A DNA stretch of 64,000 bases from Paulownia fortunei (GCA_019321725.1 CM033115.1:8380673-8444672), one strand, 5' to 3'. Positions 1 to 12,647 are shown, counted from the stretch's first letter. Notes: generated by a model not told the origin, from the sequence alone. Program-made: numbers and translations.

Positions 1-2522
1 TAATGTGATTTAAGTGTCATATTACAAGTCTCATATGTGTATATGATTTAAGAAATGCAAACTTGATAATTCTTTAAGAATTGGATGCGAATCGGTTTGG
101 AGATCGAATGAACGGACATAGAAAATAACTATGGGAATGAATGGTGACTAAGATAGGTTGCAACCAAATAAAAATAGGTGAGATACACAAGATTAGGGCT
201 GCAAGATAAGGGAGAAAATTAGATTTTACCATTTACTTGCCACCTCATGCTTTCTTATTAAGCTTAAGCTAACATCTCAAGCAAACACCTCAAACCCTTA
301 ACCCTTAAGGCACGACCAGACCCTCATTTCAGCCATTTTCATCTTCCAAACACACACCTTAAGGTCTCCAAGTGATCCAAATTGATTCCAAGTTGAAATA
401 AAAGTAAGAAAAGCAAAGAAGAAGTGATTACCATCAAGTTAACCTCAGAATCTGCACATGTAACATTTATCTACAGTTTTGCCTTTGGTTTTCAGATTAT
501 TATGAATGGTTTTATTGTTTATTAAGCTTTCAATATCTCTTATAAAAGCGTTAGGAAGTTTTTAGTTAGACTTTGGTGTACAAAGAAAGGGTTTTTGATG
601 ACAAACACTTAATAGGAAATACTTGTGGCAGAAACTATCATCTTACTATTTTCTTGTGTTTTAGGCTTCAAAATTGTATGGTATGTTGAATAAAACCTAT
701 AATTATTACCATTTAAATTACCATATATGAGTTAAGAGTATTGGAATGAAGTTTTATCAGTTGGAAATTGAAATAGAGAATGATATTGGAGAAACACTCA
801 AACTGCCAAAATAGCAAAATCTGTTTTGGTGTGCTGTGAAGGAAACTAAATTAAGGGAGCTAAATCCATTATTTTTGGTAATATTATGACCTGGTTGTCT
901 CCTTATATATGTTATCTAAGTATGGTGAAAAGTTTGGAGTGATTGAATATACTTAATGGTGCCAAAACCATTGATGTCATGAAGTGTACAAAACTGTCAC
1001 GGTAGGAAACAATCTGTTTCAGTATGTTGTGAAGAGAGCTGAACTTGGAAAGCTATATCCATGATTTTTAGCAATTATATGATATGGTTACATTTATATA
1101 CATGTTATCTAAGTGTGGTAAAAATTTGGGAGTGATTGGATATGCTTAGGGATGTTAAAATTATCATGCAACTAAACTTGACAGCAAAAATAATATGAAA
1201 ATGTGAATCTGCCACATTTGATCACTTAGCACGTTTCAACCTAGACATGTTGCTATTGAGTGTTAAAAATTAGGCACATGCTATTGGATTATAATACTTC
1301 AATTACAGGATGTTTTCATGTATTTAAGATGAGAAATTGGAGTATTTAAGGGGCTATATTGGGTTCTAGTTTGTGAAAGCTTGATTGTTAGCTTATAGCT
1401 TGGTGTTTAAGGTCTAGTATGAGATTTTGTGCTTTCAACTTGCCAAATTGGGAATGGTACTTGATGTTGGGTAATATTACAGGCTATTTTACATCTAAGG
1501 TTGGAGAGGCATACTAAACAAATTTAGATTAAGCCACCAACCAAGTGAAAGGTAAGTAAAGATTCATTTGCAACCACAATGCATAGACATAGTAGATGTG
1601 TAAATTATATGTAATATCATAAATCATATGTGCATAGTAGAGGGCTCTCCATTGAGCATAGATATATGGGCATTGTCATTAGTACGTGCATGCATCATAT
1701 ACGAGCATTGTGATAAATCTTGCATTGCACGGCATGATTATGAGAAAGAAAAATGTTTTGCTGACCACTACTAGTGCACCGAAGCATGCATGGATTTGCA
1801 TGGTTTTATGCATGGATTTGCAGGTTCGCGTGCATGGATTTGCATGCGTATGAGTATGCATGGATTTTCATACTTATATGATTATTGGCCATTGGATTAT
1901 GGCGGTGTACAGAGCTCTTTTCCGGTGCATGGGATAGTAGTGTTGGTCAGGGGCCCAAGAAACAAATGATTTTGAGAGAAATATTTTAATGCATAAAATT
2001 GCATTATGAGCATAGTATTTTAAGTTGCATGAATTGATATTGTGGATTATTCTTTAACGTGTATAATCTTTACTTGCTGAGCGTTAGCTCATATAGTTTA
2101 TGCATTGTAGGTGAGTAAGATGATACTTGAAGCATCTTTTATTGGTTAGACGGCGGTTGGAGCTCCTGCAGGTATCTGAGAGAGTGTGTGCATGGATGAC
2201 GACCTGTTGGGCTATTTTGTTAGCTTGTTATATTTTGAGTCTGTTGTATTATATTTTTAGACTGGTACTATATTTTGCTTTTAAAACTTTACTGTAAATA
2301 AGTATGTAAATATTGGGTCGTTGTGGGTGTTGAGCGTTTATATAAATACCGATCCTGCTATATACATGACATGTGTTATAAAGTATTTTAAACAGGGTTG
2401 TGCATGTAAAAAGTGATTTATCTTTTCTTAAAGTGTTAAAAAAAATATTCCATACATGCACACAGGTTCTATCATGTCAAATTATAATATATATCTAGTT
2501 GTGTAGTAATGGGGGTGTTACA
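1..2522 (+). repeat. Tekay1 5' LTR, left part outside the window
   Basis: Long terminal repeat of a Del/Tekay-type Ty3/gypsy element. It aligns along its whole length with the copy beginning at 7632. By that alignment about 378 bases of the LTR lie left of the window. It ends in tgttaca, followed three bases later by an initiator-Met primer site. About 7 mismatches were counted by eye in the first 130 aligned bases against the 3' LTR, so the insertion is not recent. Short reading frames inside are not conserved genes. Confidence 0.92.
1786..1872 (+). repeat. Short tandem motif array in Tekay1 LTR
   Basis: The motif gcatggatttgcatg recurs about four times with a spacing near 28-30 bases, separated by short variable linkers. 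The same array occurs at 9416-9501 in the 3' LTR and inverted at about 33180-33290 in a related LTR fragment. It is LTR substructure, not a gene. Confidence 0.8.
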
Positions 2523-2525
2523 GAG

Positions 2526-2543
2526 TGGTATCAGAGCCCAGGT
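2526..2543 (+). promoter_or_regulatory. Primer-binding site, initiator-Met tRNA type (Tekay1)
   Basis: TGGTATCAGAGCC starts three bases after the LTR end at 2522. This is the usual plus-strand form of the site complementary to the 3' end of plant initiator-Met tRNA, used to prime minus-strand DNA synthesis in many plant LTR retrotransposons. Confidence 0.92.
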
Positions 2544-2693
2544 CTTGATTCTGTAGACTGTTTATGTACATGATCTTAGAACTTGTGGAGCGCAGCCACA
2601 CCAGTAAGTTTTACATTATCATATATTGCATTACATATTCCATGAATTATATTGGCCATATGTTGTCAAGTTTGTGTAAAACAGCACTATAAA

Positions 2694-3760
2694 ATGGTGA
2701 GAACTCGTGGTGAGAGCAGTGGTGGTGCCAGAGTGCAGAGAAATGAGACACCTACCCCTGTTAATGATCGAGATACCATGGTTAACCGATTAACAAAGTT
2801 GATTGAACGACAGTCCGAACAAATTCAGTAACTGACTCGACAGAGAGATAATGGTGAGCAACCACAGGTGGAGGTAAACCAACAGCGGGCAGACTATATA
2901 TATATATGGTGGGAGAACGATTTAGGAGGCTGGATCCCCCAACATTTGAGGATGCGATTGATCCTACAGTTGTAGAGGACTGGTTGAGGACCCTGGAAAA
3001 CATGTTCCAGTATTGCAGGGTGCCAGTAGAGAAGAGGGTAATGTGTGCCATTTTCATGTTTCGCGGTAGTGCAGGCCATTGGTGGGACATGATCAACAGC
3101 ATAGAGGACATTACTACCATGAGCTGGGACAGATTCAAGGAGTTATTCCGAAATAAATATTTCACGGCCCCAATTCGAATGATGAAGATGAATGAGTTTA
3201 TACAACTGCGACAAGGAGCAATAACTATTGGGGAATATATTTGTAAATTTGAACAACTGTCCAAGTTCCCTACACACATGGTCAGCACTGAAGCACTTAA
3301 AGTAGAGAGATTTCTGGAGGGTTTGAGGCCAGAGTTATACCAGGATGTGAATATGGCGGGTACTCAAGGGGTGACATTTTCACAGGTAGCTGAGAGGGCA
3401 CTAGTAGCAGAACAGGCTGAATTGAGAATCGCTTGTACACAAGAGGCTCGACAGCAATTCAGACAACAGGGACAGAGATGGACTGTGGGGAAAAAGAGGC
3501 CAGTTCAAATGCAGAAGCCGATCCAAATACAGAAGCTAGGATTTAAATTTCAAGGAGAACAAGGCCAACAACAAGAAGGTCAAAACAAGAGGACATGGGT
3601 CGAACAAGAAAAAGCACCGATGCCAAAAGTTGTGTGTCAAAAATGTGGTAATCAACATACTGGAGGCTGCTATATAGATACCAGGACGTGTTTTCGATGT
3701 GGAATACTGGACATATTGCTAAATTTTGCCCAGGTAAATAGAATTAGACCAGCCAAAAGA
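2694..3760 (+). pseudogene. gag: Tekay1 gag (broken)
   Basis: Nucleocapsid/capsid precursor of a Ty3/gypsy element. The likely start ATG at 2694 is followed by a polar N-terminus with an in-frame stop near 2829. The frame then changes at a short TA repeat (about 2895-2908), and the retrotransposon gag core continues in another frame from 2906 (PPTFEDAIDPTVVEDWL, WWDM, FLEGLRPEL motifs). A glutamine-rich basic segment leads to a CCHC zinc knuckle near 3690-3732. That knuckle begins CFRCG, and its second half (GHIAKFC) is in the next frame, so a single-base loss cuts the knuckle. The minus-strand gag at 34270-35405 is a close relative. Confidence 0.88.
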
Positions 3761-3783
3761 ATATACCAGCCAAAGTATTCACC

Positions 3784-4284
3784 ATGACCAAGGCAGATGC
3801 AGAAGCAAATCCATCGGTGGTAATAGGTACACTTTATATTTCTAGTGTTCCAACACTTGTATTATTTGATTCTAGAGCTACGCATTCATTTGCATCCACT
3901 GAGTACGTGAAGAGGCTGGGTAGAATACCAGATGTAGCAGAAATCAGTTATAGTGTAACAGTTCCCTCTGAAGATACTAGATAAACTGATCGGATTTTGA
4001 GAGCTTGTGCTATACTTATTGAAGGTAGAGAATTACATGCTGATTTGATTGTACTGGATATGAATGATTACGATGTTATTTTGGGCATGGATTGGTTGTC
4101 AAAGTATACTATCAACTGTAAGGAAAAGACGGTGACATTTCAACTTTTTGGGAAAGAGTCTTTCACATTTGCCAGCATTGTGAAGAATTTCAGATTCCCT
4201 ATGATTTCAACAGTGACGGCACAACTATTACTCAATGATGATTGCGAAGGGTACTTGGTGAGTGTCATGAACATTGAGGAGTAA
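3784..4284 (+). pseudogene. Tekay1 aspartic protease (broken, active-site change)
   Basis: Retropepsin domain that cleaves the gag-pol polyprotein. The active-site loop reads LFDSRATHSF; the family normally has D-S/T-G, so the glycine after Asp-Ser is arginine here (codon aga at 3874-3876, one base from gga). An in-frame TAA at 3982-3984 interrupts the domain. It resumes in the same frame at 3997, with the conserved ILGMDWL segment near 4078-4100. The substitution and the stop both argue that this copy is inactive. Confidence 0.87.
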
Positions 4285-4311
4285 CACCCACCAACTCTGA
4301 GTGAAATACCA

Positions 4312-5240
4312 GTGGTACGGGAATATACTGAAGTATTTCCAGATAATCTTCCGGGATTACCACCAGATCGTGAAATAGAGTTTGTTATTGACATACAACC
4401 AGGAACGTCTCCAATTTCTAAAACTCCCTACAGAATGGCTCTCTTGGAGTTGAAAGAATTGAAAGTACAATTACAGGACTTGTTGGACAAGGGATTCATC
4501 AGACCGAGCTTTTCACCTTGGGGAGCACCAATTTTGTTTGTACGTAAGAAGGATGGCACCATGAGACTGTGCATTGATTATTGAGAGTTGAATAGGGTCA
4601 CAATTAAGAATAAGTATCCGTTATCCAGAATCGATGATTTATTTGACCAGCTTCAGGTATCGCAATATTTTCAAAGATTGACTTACGCTCTGGGTACCAT
4701 CAATTGAAAATAAAGAAAGAGGATATCCCCAAGACAGCATTTAGTATAAGATATGGGCACTATGAATTTTTGGTGATGCCATTTGGATTGACTAACGCTC
4801 CAGCAGCATTCATGGATCTGATGAACAGAGTGTTTAAAGAATTTTTGGATAAATTTGGATAAATTTGTTATTGTGTTCATAGATGACATTCTAATTTACT
4901 CCAGAACTAAAGAAGAGCATGCCGCACATTTAACACAAGTACTAGAGGTCTTGAAAGTAAAGTAGTTATACGCCAAATTCAAGAAATGCGAGTTCTGGTT
5001 GGATCGTGTGTATTCTTGGGACATGTTATATCAGGAGTGGGAATATCAGTAGATCCAAGTAAAGTTGAAGCTATCAACAACTGGATGCAGCCTACTAATC
5101 CTTCAGAGGTGCGCAATTTTCTGGGTTTAGCTGGATATTATCGAAGATTTGTGGAGGGGTTCTCCAAAATTGCAATGCCATTGACACAATTAACCAGAAA
5201 ATGGGTGATGTTTAGATGGATGGATATGTGTGAGTGAAGT
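4312..5240 (+). pseudogene. Tekay1 reverse transcriptase (broken)
   Basis: RT domain of a Ty3/gypsy pol. It starts with [21 protein letters not shown], then [12 protein letters not shown] ending in TGA at 4582-4584. After a frame change near 4672 come the [12 protein letters not shown] block and the catalytic FIDDILIYS (IDD codons 4879-4887). A ten-base tandem duplication (ggataaattt, about 4849-4870) shifts the frame just before the catalytic motif. The connection region FLGHVIS...[10 protein letters not shown] follows from 5014. Catalytic aspartates are present, but at least two frameshifts and several stops disable the gene. Confidence 0.9.
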
Positions 5241-5690
5241 TTCCAAGAGCTGAAAAAGAGGTTGACATCAGCACCTATTCTCTCAATTCCATCAGGTACT
5301 GGAGGATTCGTAATTTACAGTGACGCATCGAAGAATGGATTAGGATGTGTACTGATGTAGAATGGCAAAGTAATTGCGTATGCATCCAGACAACTTAAAG
5401 AGTACAAAAAGAATTACCCCACGCATGACTTGGAACTTGTTGCTATAGTATTTACACTTAAAATATGGAGGCACTATTTATATGGTGAACAGTGCGAGAT
5501 CTATACTGATCATAAGAGCCTCAAATACTTCTTCACACAGAAAGAGTTGAATATGCGGCAGCGGAGATGCCTAGAACTGGTAAAAGATTATGATTGTATG
5601 ATCAATTACCACCCAGGTAAAGCCAACGTTGTAGTTGATGCATTGAGCCAAAAATCCACACAAAGTACAATAGCTATGGCTTTAATTCAG
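5241..5690 (+). pseudogene. Tekay1 RNase H (broken)
   Basis: RNase H domain following RT. Recognisable parts are VIYSDASKNGLGCVL (first Asp), an in-frame TAG at about 5356, [25 protein letters not shown] with its Glu, [13 protein letters not shown], and the closing [13 protein letters not shown] block. The order and spacing match Ty3/gypsy elements. One stop interrupts an otherwise continuous frame. Confidence 0.9.
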
Positions 5691-6773
5691 AAATTGGAAT
5701 TCAATGATTTGCAAAAAATGAATATAGATATTTTACAGACAGGAGTAATAGAGGCAAAGTTGGCAGCCCTGACGCTTCAGCCTACGCTAATTGATAGGAT
5801 CAAACAGGGACAGCGAGATGATAAATATCTCATCAATATCAGAAAATATGTTATTGCAGGGATGTCTCCTGAATTTAAGATGACTCAGAATAATATTTTA
5901 CAATTTAGAGGGCGGTTTTGTGTGCCAAATATTGATAACATTCGGGAAGACATTTTAAAAGAGGCACATTCAACCCCTTATTCAATACATCCAGGGGCTA
6001 CTAAGATGTATAGAGACTTGAAAATTTATTATTAGTGGCCGGGTATGAAAAAAGACATCGCCCAGCATGTGGAGCAATGCCTAACATGTCGGCAGATAAA
6101 GGCCGAACATCAAAGACCCGCAGGGACTTTGCAACCTCTACTTATTCCAGAATGGAAATGGGAAAGGATCACCATGGATTTCGTAACTGGTTTGCCAAAG
6201 ACTACTAAGGATCATGATGCTATTTGGGTTATCATCGACAGATTGACCAAGTCTGCTCATTTTCTTGCCATATATTCTACCTATTCCATGGATCGCTATG
6301 CCCAATTATACGTTCAAGAGATTGTCAGACTTCATGGAGTGCCATTGTGTATAGTTTCTGATAGAGATTCAAGATTTTTGTTTGCTTTTTGGAGGAGTTT
6401 ACACAAAGCTTTGGGAACACAATTATCATTTAGTACAGCATATCATCCTCAAATGGATGGGCAATCTGAACGAACAATACAGACGTTGGAGGATATGCTC
6501 AGAGCCTGTGTATTAGACTTCCAAGGTCAGTGGAGTAAATTTCTACCTTTGGTGGAGTTTTTGTACAACAACAGCTATCAGACTAGCATTGGAATGGCTC
6601 TCTATGAAGCATTTTATGACAGAAAATGTAGGTTTCCGATACACTGGGATGAAGTTGGTGAGAAGAAACTTTTGGGCCCAAATATGATTCGAGAAATGAT
6701 AGAAGCTGTGTCACGGATTCGACAAAGAATGCAAACTGCCCAAAATCGACAGAAAAGTTATGTAGATCGATGA
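5691..6773 (+). pseudogene. Tekay1 integrase, catalytic triad intact
   Basis: Integrase inserts the DNA copy into the genome. An H2C2 zinc domain ([11 protein letters not shown]...CLTCRQIK) is split by a TAG at about 6033. The core that follows is open from 6045 to 6773. In that stretch (residue 1 at 6045) the triad is D45 (MDFVTGLP), D106 (VSDRDSRF) and E142 (GQSERTI), with 35 residues between the second Asp and Glu. This is the best-preserved domain of the element, but the stop upstream separates it from the zinc domain. Confidence 0.92.
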
Positions 6774-7216
6774 AGAAGGGTGCTGGAGTTTACGGTAGGA
6801 GATCAGGTATTTTTGAAAGTAGCACCAATGAAAGGCATCATGCAGTTTGGAAAGAAAGGAAAATTGAGTCCCAGATACATTGGCCATTCTCTGTGATTGA
6901 AAGAATTGGTGATGTTGCTTACAGACTAGATCTGCCAATGTCTATGTCCCAAATACACAATGTATTTCATGTGTCTATGCTGAGAAAATATATTGCTAAT
7001 CCCTCTCACATTCTGAAGAATGAACTAGTAGGATTAAAGGCAGATTTGAGGTATGAAGAAAAACCTGTACAAATTTTGTTACGAGAAGTGAAGCAGCTGA
7101 GAAATAAATAGATTCCACTGGTTAAAGTGTTATGGAGAAACCAATTGGTTGAAGAGGCCACTTGGGAAAGGGAGGATGAAATGAGAACTAAGGATCCTAA
7201 ACTTTTTCGGTAAGCG
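6774..7216 (+). pseudogene. Tekay1 integrase C-terminus with chromodomain remnant
   Basis: C-terminal pol segment. After the stop at 6771-6773 the frame changes (readable as VGDQVFLKVAPMKG near 6790, then IERIGDVAYRLDLP). QIHNVFHVSMLRKYI follows, and after a TAG near 7110 comes the chromodomain-like VKVLWRNQLVEEATWERED. The latter phrase, and LTRs near 3 kb, are the reason for calling a Del/Tekay chromovirus. Chromodomains of this group are thought to guide integration to chromatin. Confidence 0.8.
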
Positions 7217-7240
7217 AAATTTCGGGGACGAAATTTTTAT

Positions 7241-7253
7241 AAGAAGGGGAGGA
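7241..7253 (+). promoter_or_regulatory. Polypurine tract (Tekay1)
   Basis: The purine run aagaaggggagga lies immediately before the TGTGATACCC start of the 3' LTR, as expected for the plus-strand primer. Confidence 0.9.
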
Positions 7254-10153
7254 TGTGATACCCAAACCTCTTACTACTCACATAGCCAAATATGATTCAT
7301 GCATTACGTGTTAATTTTATATGATATTTGCATTTCTATTGACATTGTATAATTTATTTTATTTTATACGACATTCTTGAATATTAAACTTAATTCTGAA
7401 GTTCTTGCACGGTATGAGTTATTGAATTTTCTAATCTAAGTAGTTGATTTTATATTTAAATAAGAACAAAATGAGGTGGATCAATATTAGATATAGATGG
7501 GATATATAAGTTATAATTTTGGAAGTGTTAAAAGTGTTACTAGTAAGCTTATACGGTTTAATTTGATTTGATCAAGTTATTTTAAAAGTATATATTTGTA
7601 AATTAGCATACTTGGGATATTGGACATGATATAATGTGATTTAAGTGTTATATTACAAGTTCCATATGTGCATATGATTTTAGAAATGCAAACTTGATAA
7701 TTCTTTAAGAATCGGATGCGAATCGGTTTGGAGATCGAATGAACGGACATAGGAAATAACTATGGGAATGAATGGTGACTAAGATAGGTTGCAACCAAAT
7801 AAAAATAGGTGAAATACACAAGATTAGGGCTGCAAGATAAGGGAGAAAATCAGATTTTACCATTTACTTGCCACCTTATACTTTCTTATGAAGCTTAAGC
7901 TAACATCTCAAGCAAACACCTCAAACCCTTCACCCTTAAGGCACGACCAGACCCTCATTTTAGCCATTTTCATCTTCCAAACACACACCTTAAGGTCTCC
8001 AAGTGATCCAAATTGATTCCAAGTTGAAATAAAAGCAAGAAAAGCAAAGGAGAAATGATTACCATCAAATTAACCTCAAAATCTGCATAGGTAACATTTA
8101 TCTACGGTTTTGCCTTTGGTTTTAACGTTATTATGAATGGTTTTATTGTTTATTAAACTTTCAATATCTCTTATAAAAGTTTTAGGAATTTTCTAGTTAG
8201 ACTTTGGTGCACAAAGAAAGGGTTTTTGATGACAAACACTTAATAGAAAATACTTGGGGCAGAAACTGTCATCTTACTATTTTCTTGTGTTTTAGGCTTC
8301 AAAAGTGTATGGTATGTTAAATAAAACCTATAATTATTACCATTTACATGACCATATATGATTTAAGAGTATTGGAATGAAGTTATATCAGTTGGAAATT
8401 GAAATAGAGAATGATATTGGAGAAACACTCAAACTGCCAAAATAGCAAAATCTGTTTTGGTGTGCTGTGAAGGAAACTGAATTAAGGGAGCTAAATCCAT
8501 TATTTTTGGTAATATTATGACCTGGTTGTCTCCTTATATATTTTATATAAGTATGTTAAAAATTTTGGAGTGATTGAATATACTTAATGGTGCCAAAACC
8601 ATTAATGTCATAAAGTGTGCAAAACTGTCACGGTAGGAAACAATCTGTTTCAGTATGTTGTGAAGAGAGCTGAACTTGGAAAGCTATATCCCTGATTTTT
8701 AGCAATTATATGATATGGTTACATTTATATACATGTTATTTAAGTGTGGTAAAAATTTGGGAGTGATTGGATATGCTTAGGGATGTTAAAATTATCATGC
8801 AACCAAACTTGACAGCAAAAAAATATGAAAATGTGAATCTGCCACATTTGATCACTTAGCACGTTTCAACCTAGACATGTTGGTATTGAGTGTTAAAAAT
8901 TAGGCACATGCTATTAGAGTTATAATACTTCAATTACATGATATTTTCATGTATTTAAGATGAGAAATTGGGGTATTTGATGGGCTATATTAGGTTCTAG
9001 TTTGTGAAAGTTTGATTGTTAGCTTATAGTTTGGTGTTTAAGGTCTAGTATGAGATTTTGTGCTTTCAACTTGCCAAATTGGGAATGGTGCTTGATGTTG
9101 GGTAATATTACAGGCTATTTTATATCTAAGGTTGGAGAGGAATACTAAACAAATTTAGATTAAGCCACCAACCAAGTGAAAGGTAAGTAAAGATTCATTT
9201 GCAACCACAATGCATAGACATATTTGATGTGTGAATTATATGTAATATCATAAATCATATGTGCATAGTAGAGGGCTCTCCATTGAGCATAGATACATGG
9301 GCATTGTCATTAGCACGTGCATGCATCATATACGAGCATTGTGATAAATCTTGCATTGCACGGTATGATTGTGAGAAAGGAAAATGTTTTGCTGACCACT
9401 ACTAGTACACCGAAGCATGCATGGATTTGCATGGTTTTATGTATGGATTTGCAGGTTCGCGTGCATGGATTTGCATGCGTATGAGTATGCATGGATTTGC
9501 ATACTTATATGACTATTGGCCATTGGATTATGGCGGTGTACAGAGCTCTTTTCCGGTGCATGGGATAGTAATGTTGGTCAGGGGCCCAATAAACAAATAA
9601 TTTTGAGAGAAATATTTTGATGCATAAAATTACATTGTGAGCATAGCATTTTGAGTTGCATAACTTAATATTGTGGATTATTTTTTGACATGCATAATCT
9701 TTACTTGCTGAGCATTAGCTCATATAGTTTATGCATTGTAGGTGAGTACGACGATACTTGAAGCATCTTTTATTAGCTTGGCGGCGGTTGGAGCTCCTGC
9801 AGGTGTCTGAGAGAGTGTGTGCATGGATGACGATCTGTTAGGCTATTTTGTTGGCTTGTTATATTTTGAGTCTGTTGTATTATATTTTTAGACTGGTACT
9901 ATATTTTGCTTTTAAAACTTTACTGTAAATAAGTATGTAAATATTGGGTCGTTGTAGGTGTTGAGCTTTTATATAAATACCGATCCTGTTATATACAGGA
10001 CATGTGTTATAAAGTATTTTAAACAGGGTTGTGCATGTAAGAAGTGATTTATCTTTTCTTAAAGTGTTAAAAAAAATTTTCCATACATGCACACAGGTTC
10101 TATTATGTCAAATTATAATATATATCTAGTTGTGTAGTAATGGAGGTGTTACA
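7254..10153 (+). repeat. Tekay1 3' LTR, complete (2900 bp)
   Basis: The LTR starts TGTGATACCC directly after the polypurine tract and ends tgttaca at 10153. It is collinear with the 5' LTR from 7632 onward. The five bases after it are tcata, within an Athila-type LTR whose uninterrupted form elsewhere reads gatcatagagttg (about 23048). tcata is therefore the probable target duplication, with its partner outside the window. The internal gcatggattt subrepeats lie at 9416-9501. Confidence 0.93.
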
Positions 10154-10348
10154 TCATAGAGTTGGGAAGCTTATGAAACCTTTGAAGTTTTGAAGAAGAA
10201 TTCATTGAACTTTTATAGAGTTTTATTCTTGAGTTTTTATAGAAATATTGAAATTCATGTTAGAACTCATAATCAATTTGGCACTCAAGAGAGGGAATTG
10301 ATGAGCTCGAGAGAGGGAATTGATGAGCTTAGAAATTCTTAACTTACA
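10154..10348 (+). repeat. Athila1 5' LTR, first visible piece
   Basis: This matches the Athila LTR sequence at 23049-23220 and 27926-28090 (tcatagagttg...gcttatgaaac...gagagagggaattgatgagctt). Tekay1 cuts it on the left and a solo LTR on the right; the LTR resumes at 12648. Confidence 0.88.
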
Positions 10349-12647
10349 TGCAACACCCCTTTACCTAACTGCAGAGCCTAAACAAGCTGATACAGTTAAG
10401 TCAAGAAATGTTAATTTTTTTTTCATCATTACTAGAGTTATGATTTTTAATAAAAGTTTCCATTTTTAGCTATAAGAGAAAGAGCTTGAATCGTTTTAAA
10501 CACACCATATACATATATCAAAACTGAGTACAACTGTTTATAAAATCATAACAGAGCAGCTTATTTAAAAACAAAATAGAGTTTTCAAAATATAATACAA
10601 AATAGCTCGAAGCATGGCATATGAACAAATCTCTGTCCGGACACTCTGGAGACTCAGTTAACCTCTAAACCTGTACATTTCCACCTGCATCACATGAATC
10701 TTATAAGCTAAAGTCTCAGTAAGGTGAAACTAATGAAATAACAAATAGCATACATATAAATCACATAAATGATTAAATGCAGTATTCAATTTAATAACTT
10801 TCTTTCATAAATCATTCTTTAGGGTCCTTAATGTGTGGTACCTAACTAATAGCGATAGACCGTGGTTTTCAGAACCTGTTTATAATGATTGGCCAATAAG
10901 AGAACTAATACGGGGTTTTCATACTTGGTCTTTCAACCTCAGTTATTAGTCGTATTCTATCTCATTCATTGTGGCTTTCTTATACCTGTTTTTCAACCTC
11001 AAGTATTTGCCACCATTTATTGGGTCCATCGGTCCCTCCCGCGTCCCTTGTCTACCCGACCATCAATTAAGTACCATACTTCATTTTCAAAAACCTCATT
11101 ATATTCTTAATAATAGTGTCATGCTTCATGAACCATAAATGCATCAAACATTACATCATTTGACAAATAATAACAATCACATTAAAACATAAACAACATT
11201 ATATGATTCTTGTGATACAGCAAATGAAAGTTTCAACTTACCTCAAGTCCACTTTGTGGCAAGTAAAAAGACCAATCTCTTTGGAAGATAGGATGTGTTA
11301 AAGGCCTAACACAAACAAATCATATACCATTTAATATCCTTTTTATAAATCATTTAATCTATTTTAGTTAAAGTTCATATACACTTTTTAATCTTTTGTA
11401 AATAATTCCATATCAATTACATAACCTTAAAAATAATGCATACTTCATATTTTACTACTAATTCAAGACATTAAACATTAGGGCAACCATTAAATAACTA
11501 ATAATTCAAATATAATTATAAGGGCAACCCCTAAAATATGAACACAACCTGAATTAAAATGATGTAGACTTATTCTAACTTAAATTGATTATAACCTTCA
11601 ATTAAGAAAACTAATTGCTATTGTTCACAATCATTTATAGGCACCTTCAAATACAATATAAGCATTAAAAAATCAATAGAAATAAGTAAATTAAACAATT
11701 TCACAAGACTATCAATTTTGCTAAAAACTAGCTTAATTAACTTGGTTTTAGCTTCAAGTGTAACTTACTTAAGTTTTTAATCATACAAAAATATACTAAA
11801 ACATGTAACCATCCAAGATACTACAAATTCATCATAAGAAATATTAAAAAAGAATATACCTTGATTAAGTTGGAATTAAGCTTTAAAATCAATGGTTTTC
11901 AAGCTTAAAAAGGGTGGAACTTGTTCTAGTTTGTGTTCTATGAATTTCTATGGATTGAATTCAATTTTTGTGAGTATGAGAGTGTAGAAATTTAAGAGAA
12001 ACTTATGAGAATAAGGGCTAGTCATTTTTGAGGTGCTTCCACAAGAAATATGGATGCAAATGATTTCTTTGACCTTTCAAAGAGATGTAAGTGGAGGGTG
12101 ATGATTGGTTGTATCATGCTTGGTATCTTCTCATGCCAAAAGCCATATTCATGGGCTAAGGAGATGACTAAAATTGATGCTTTGGTGTTATAATCAAGTG
12201 CAATGCAGTTTAGAATGGTTTTATATAACCTAGTCAACCAACCAATCAAATTGCACCATTTTGCATACTTTTAGTTCTTAGCCAAATGTAACATATTTCA
12301 AGTAAATATTTAGGCAATTAATCATTTTAGCATATAACTAGTATGGAGTAATACAAATAATTCATTTCATAGCCATTCAACACATCAATCTTCCTTAACC
12401 GAGATACCGAGCTTTTCACTGCAAAAAAGGCACTTAAGGAATATGTTAAATCAAGAAAAATAAAAGTTTGATCTCATATTTCATGTACTAATGCATGTTA
12501 AAACATAACTAGAGCATATAATAACAATTACTCAAGTTCGTGCAATCATGCTATTTGTATGTCATAATTTAATAATACACATTAATTAGATGTATATTCA
12601 TACGAGATACTTATTATTGGCTATGTAGGAGAGAATTGGGCATTACA
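10349..12647 (-). repeat. Solo LTR of family LTR-K, minus orientation, with TSD
   Basis: A complete 2299-bp LTR without internal sequence. On the minus strand it begins TGTAATGCCCAATTCTC at 12647 and ends GGGGTGTTGCA at 10349. Identical five-base flanks ttaca (10344-10348 and 12648-12652) mark the target duplication. The host Athila LTR reads continuously across the join, as at 23219-23232. Solo LTRs arise by recombination between the two LTRs of one element. The start and end resemble Tekay LTRs (TGTGATACCC / GGTGTTACA), suggesting a related chromovirus family. Reading frames inside are LTR sequence, not genes. Confidence 0.92.

Noticed and set aside
2249..2461. Frame repeated at 9880-10092 and 32598-32810
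   Set aside because: Three copies of one LTR; the frame is chance translation of the LTR 3' end.
2782..3288. 168-codon reverse-strand frame over Tekay1 gag
   Set aside because: Antisense shadow of a recognised gag; no similarity of its own.
10889..11110. 73-codon frame in the solo LTR, with a counterpart on the other strand at 25800-26000
   Set aside because: Similar because the LTRs are homologous. The apparent conservation comes from an imperfect ~60-base tandem (tttcaacctcag units). No domain, and it lies antisense inside an LTR.
12022..12249. 75-codon frame similar to 24604-24930
   Set aside because: Both are the same LTR-K segment. No known domain, different ends, no start context.
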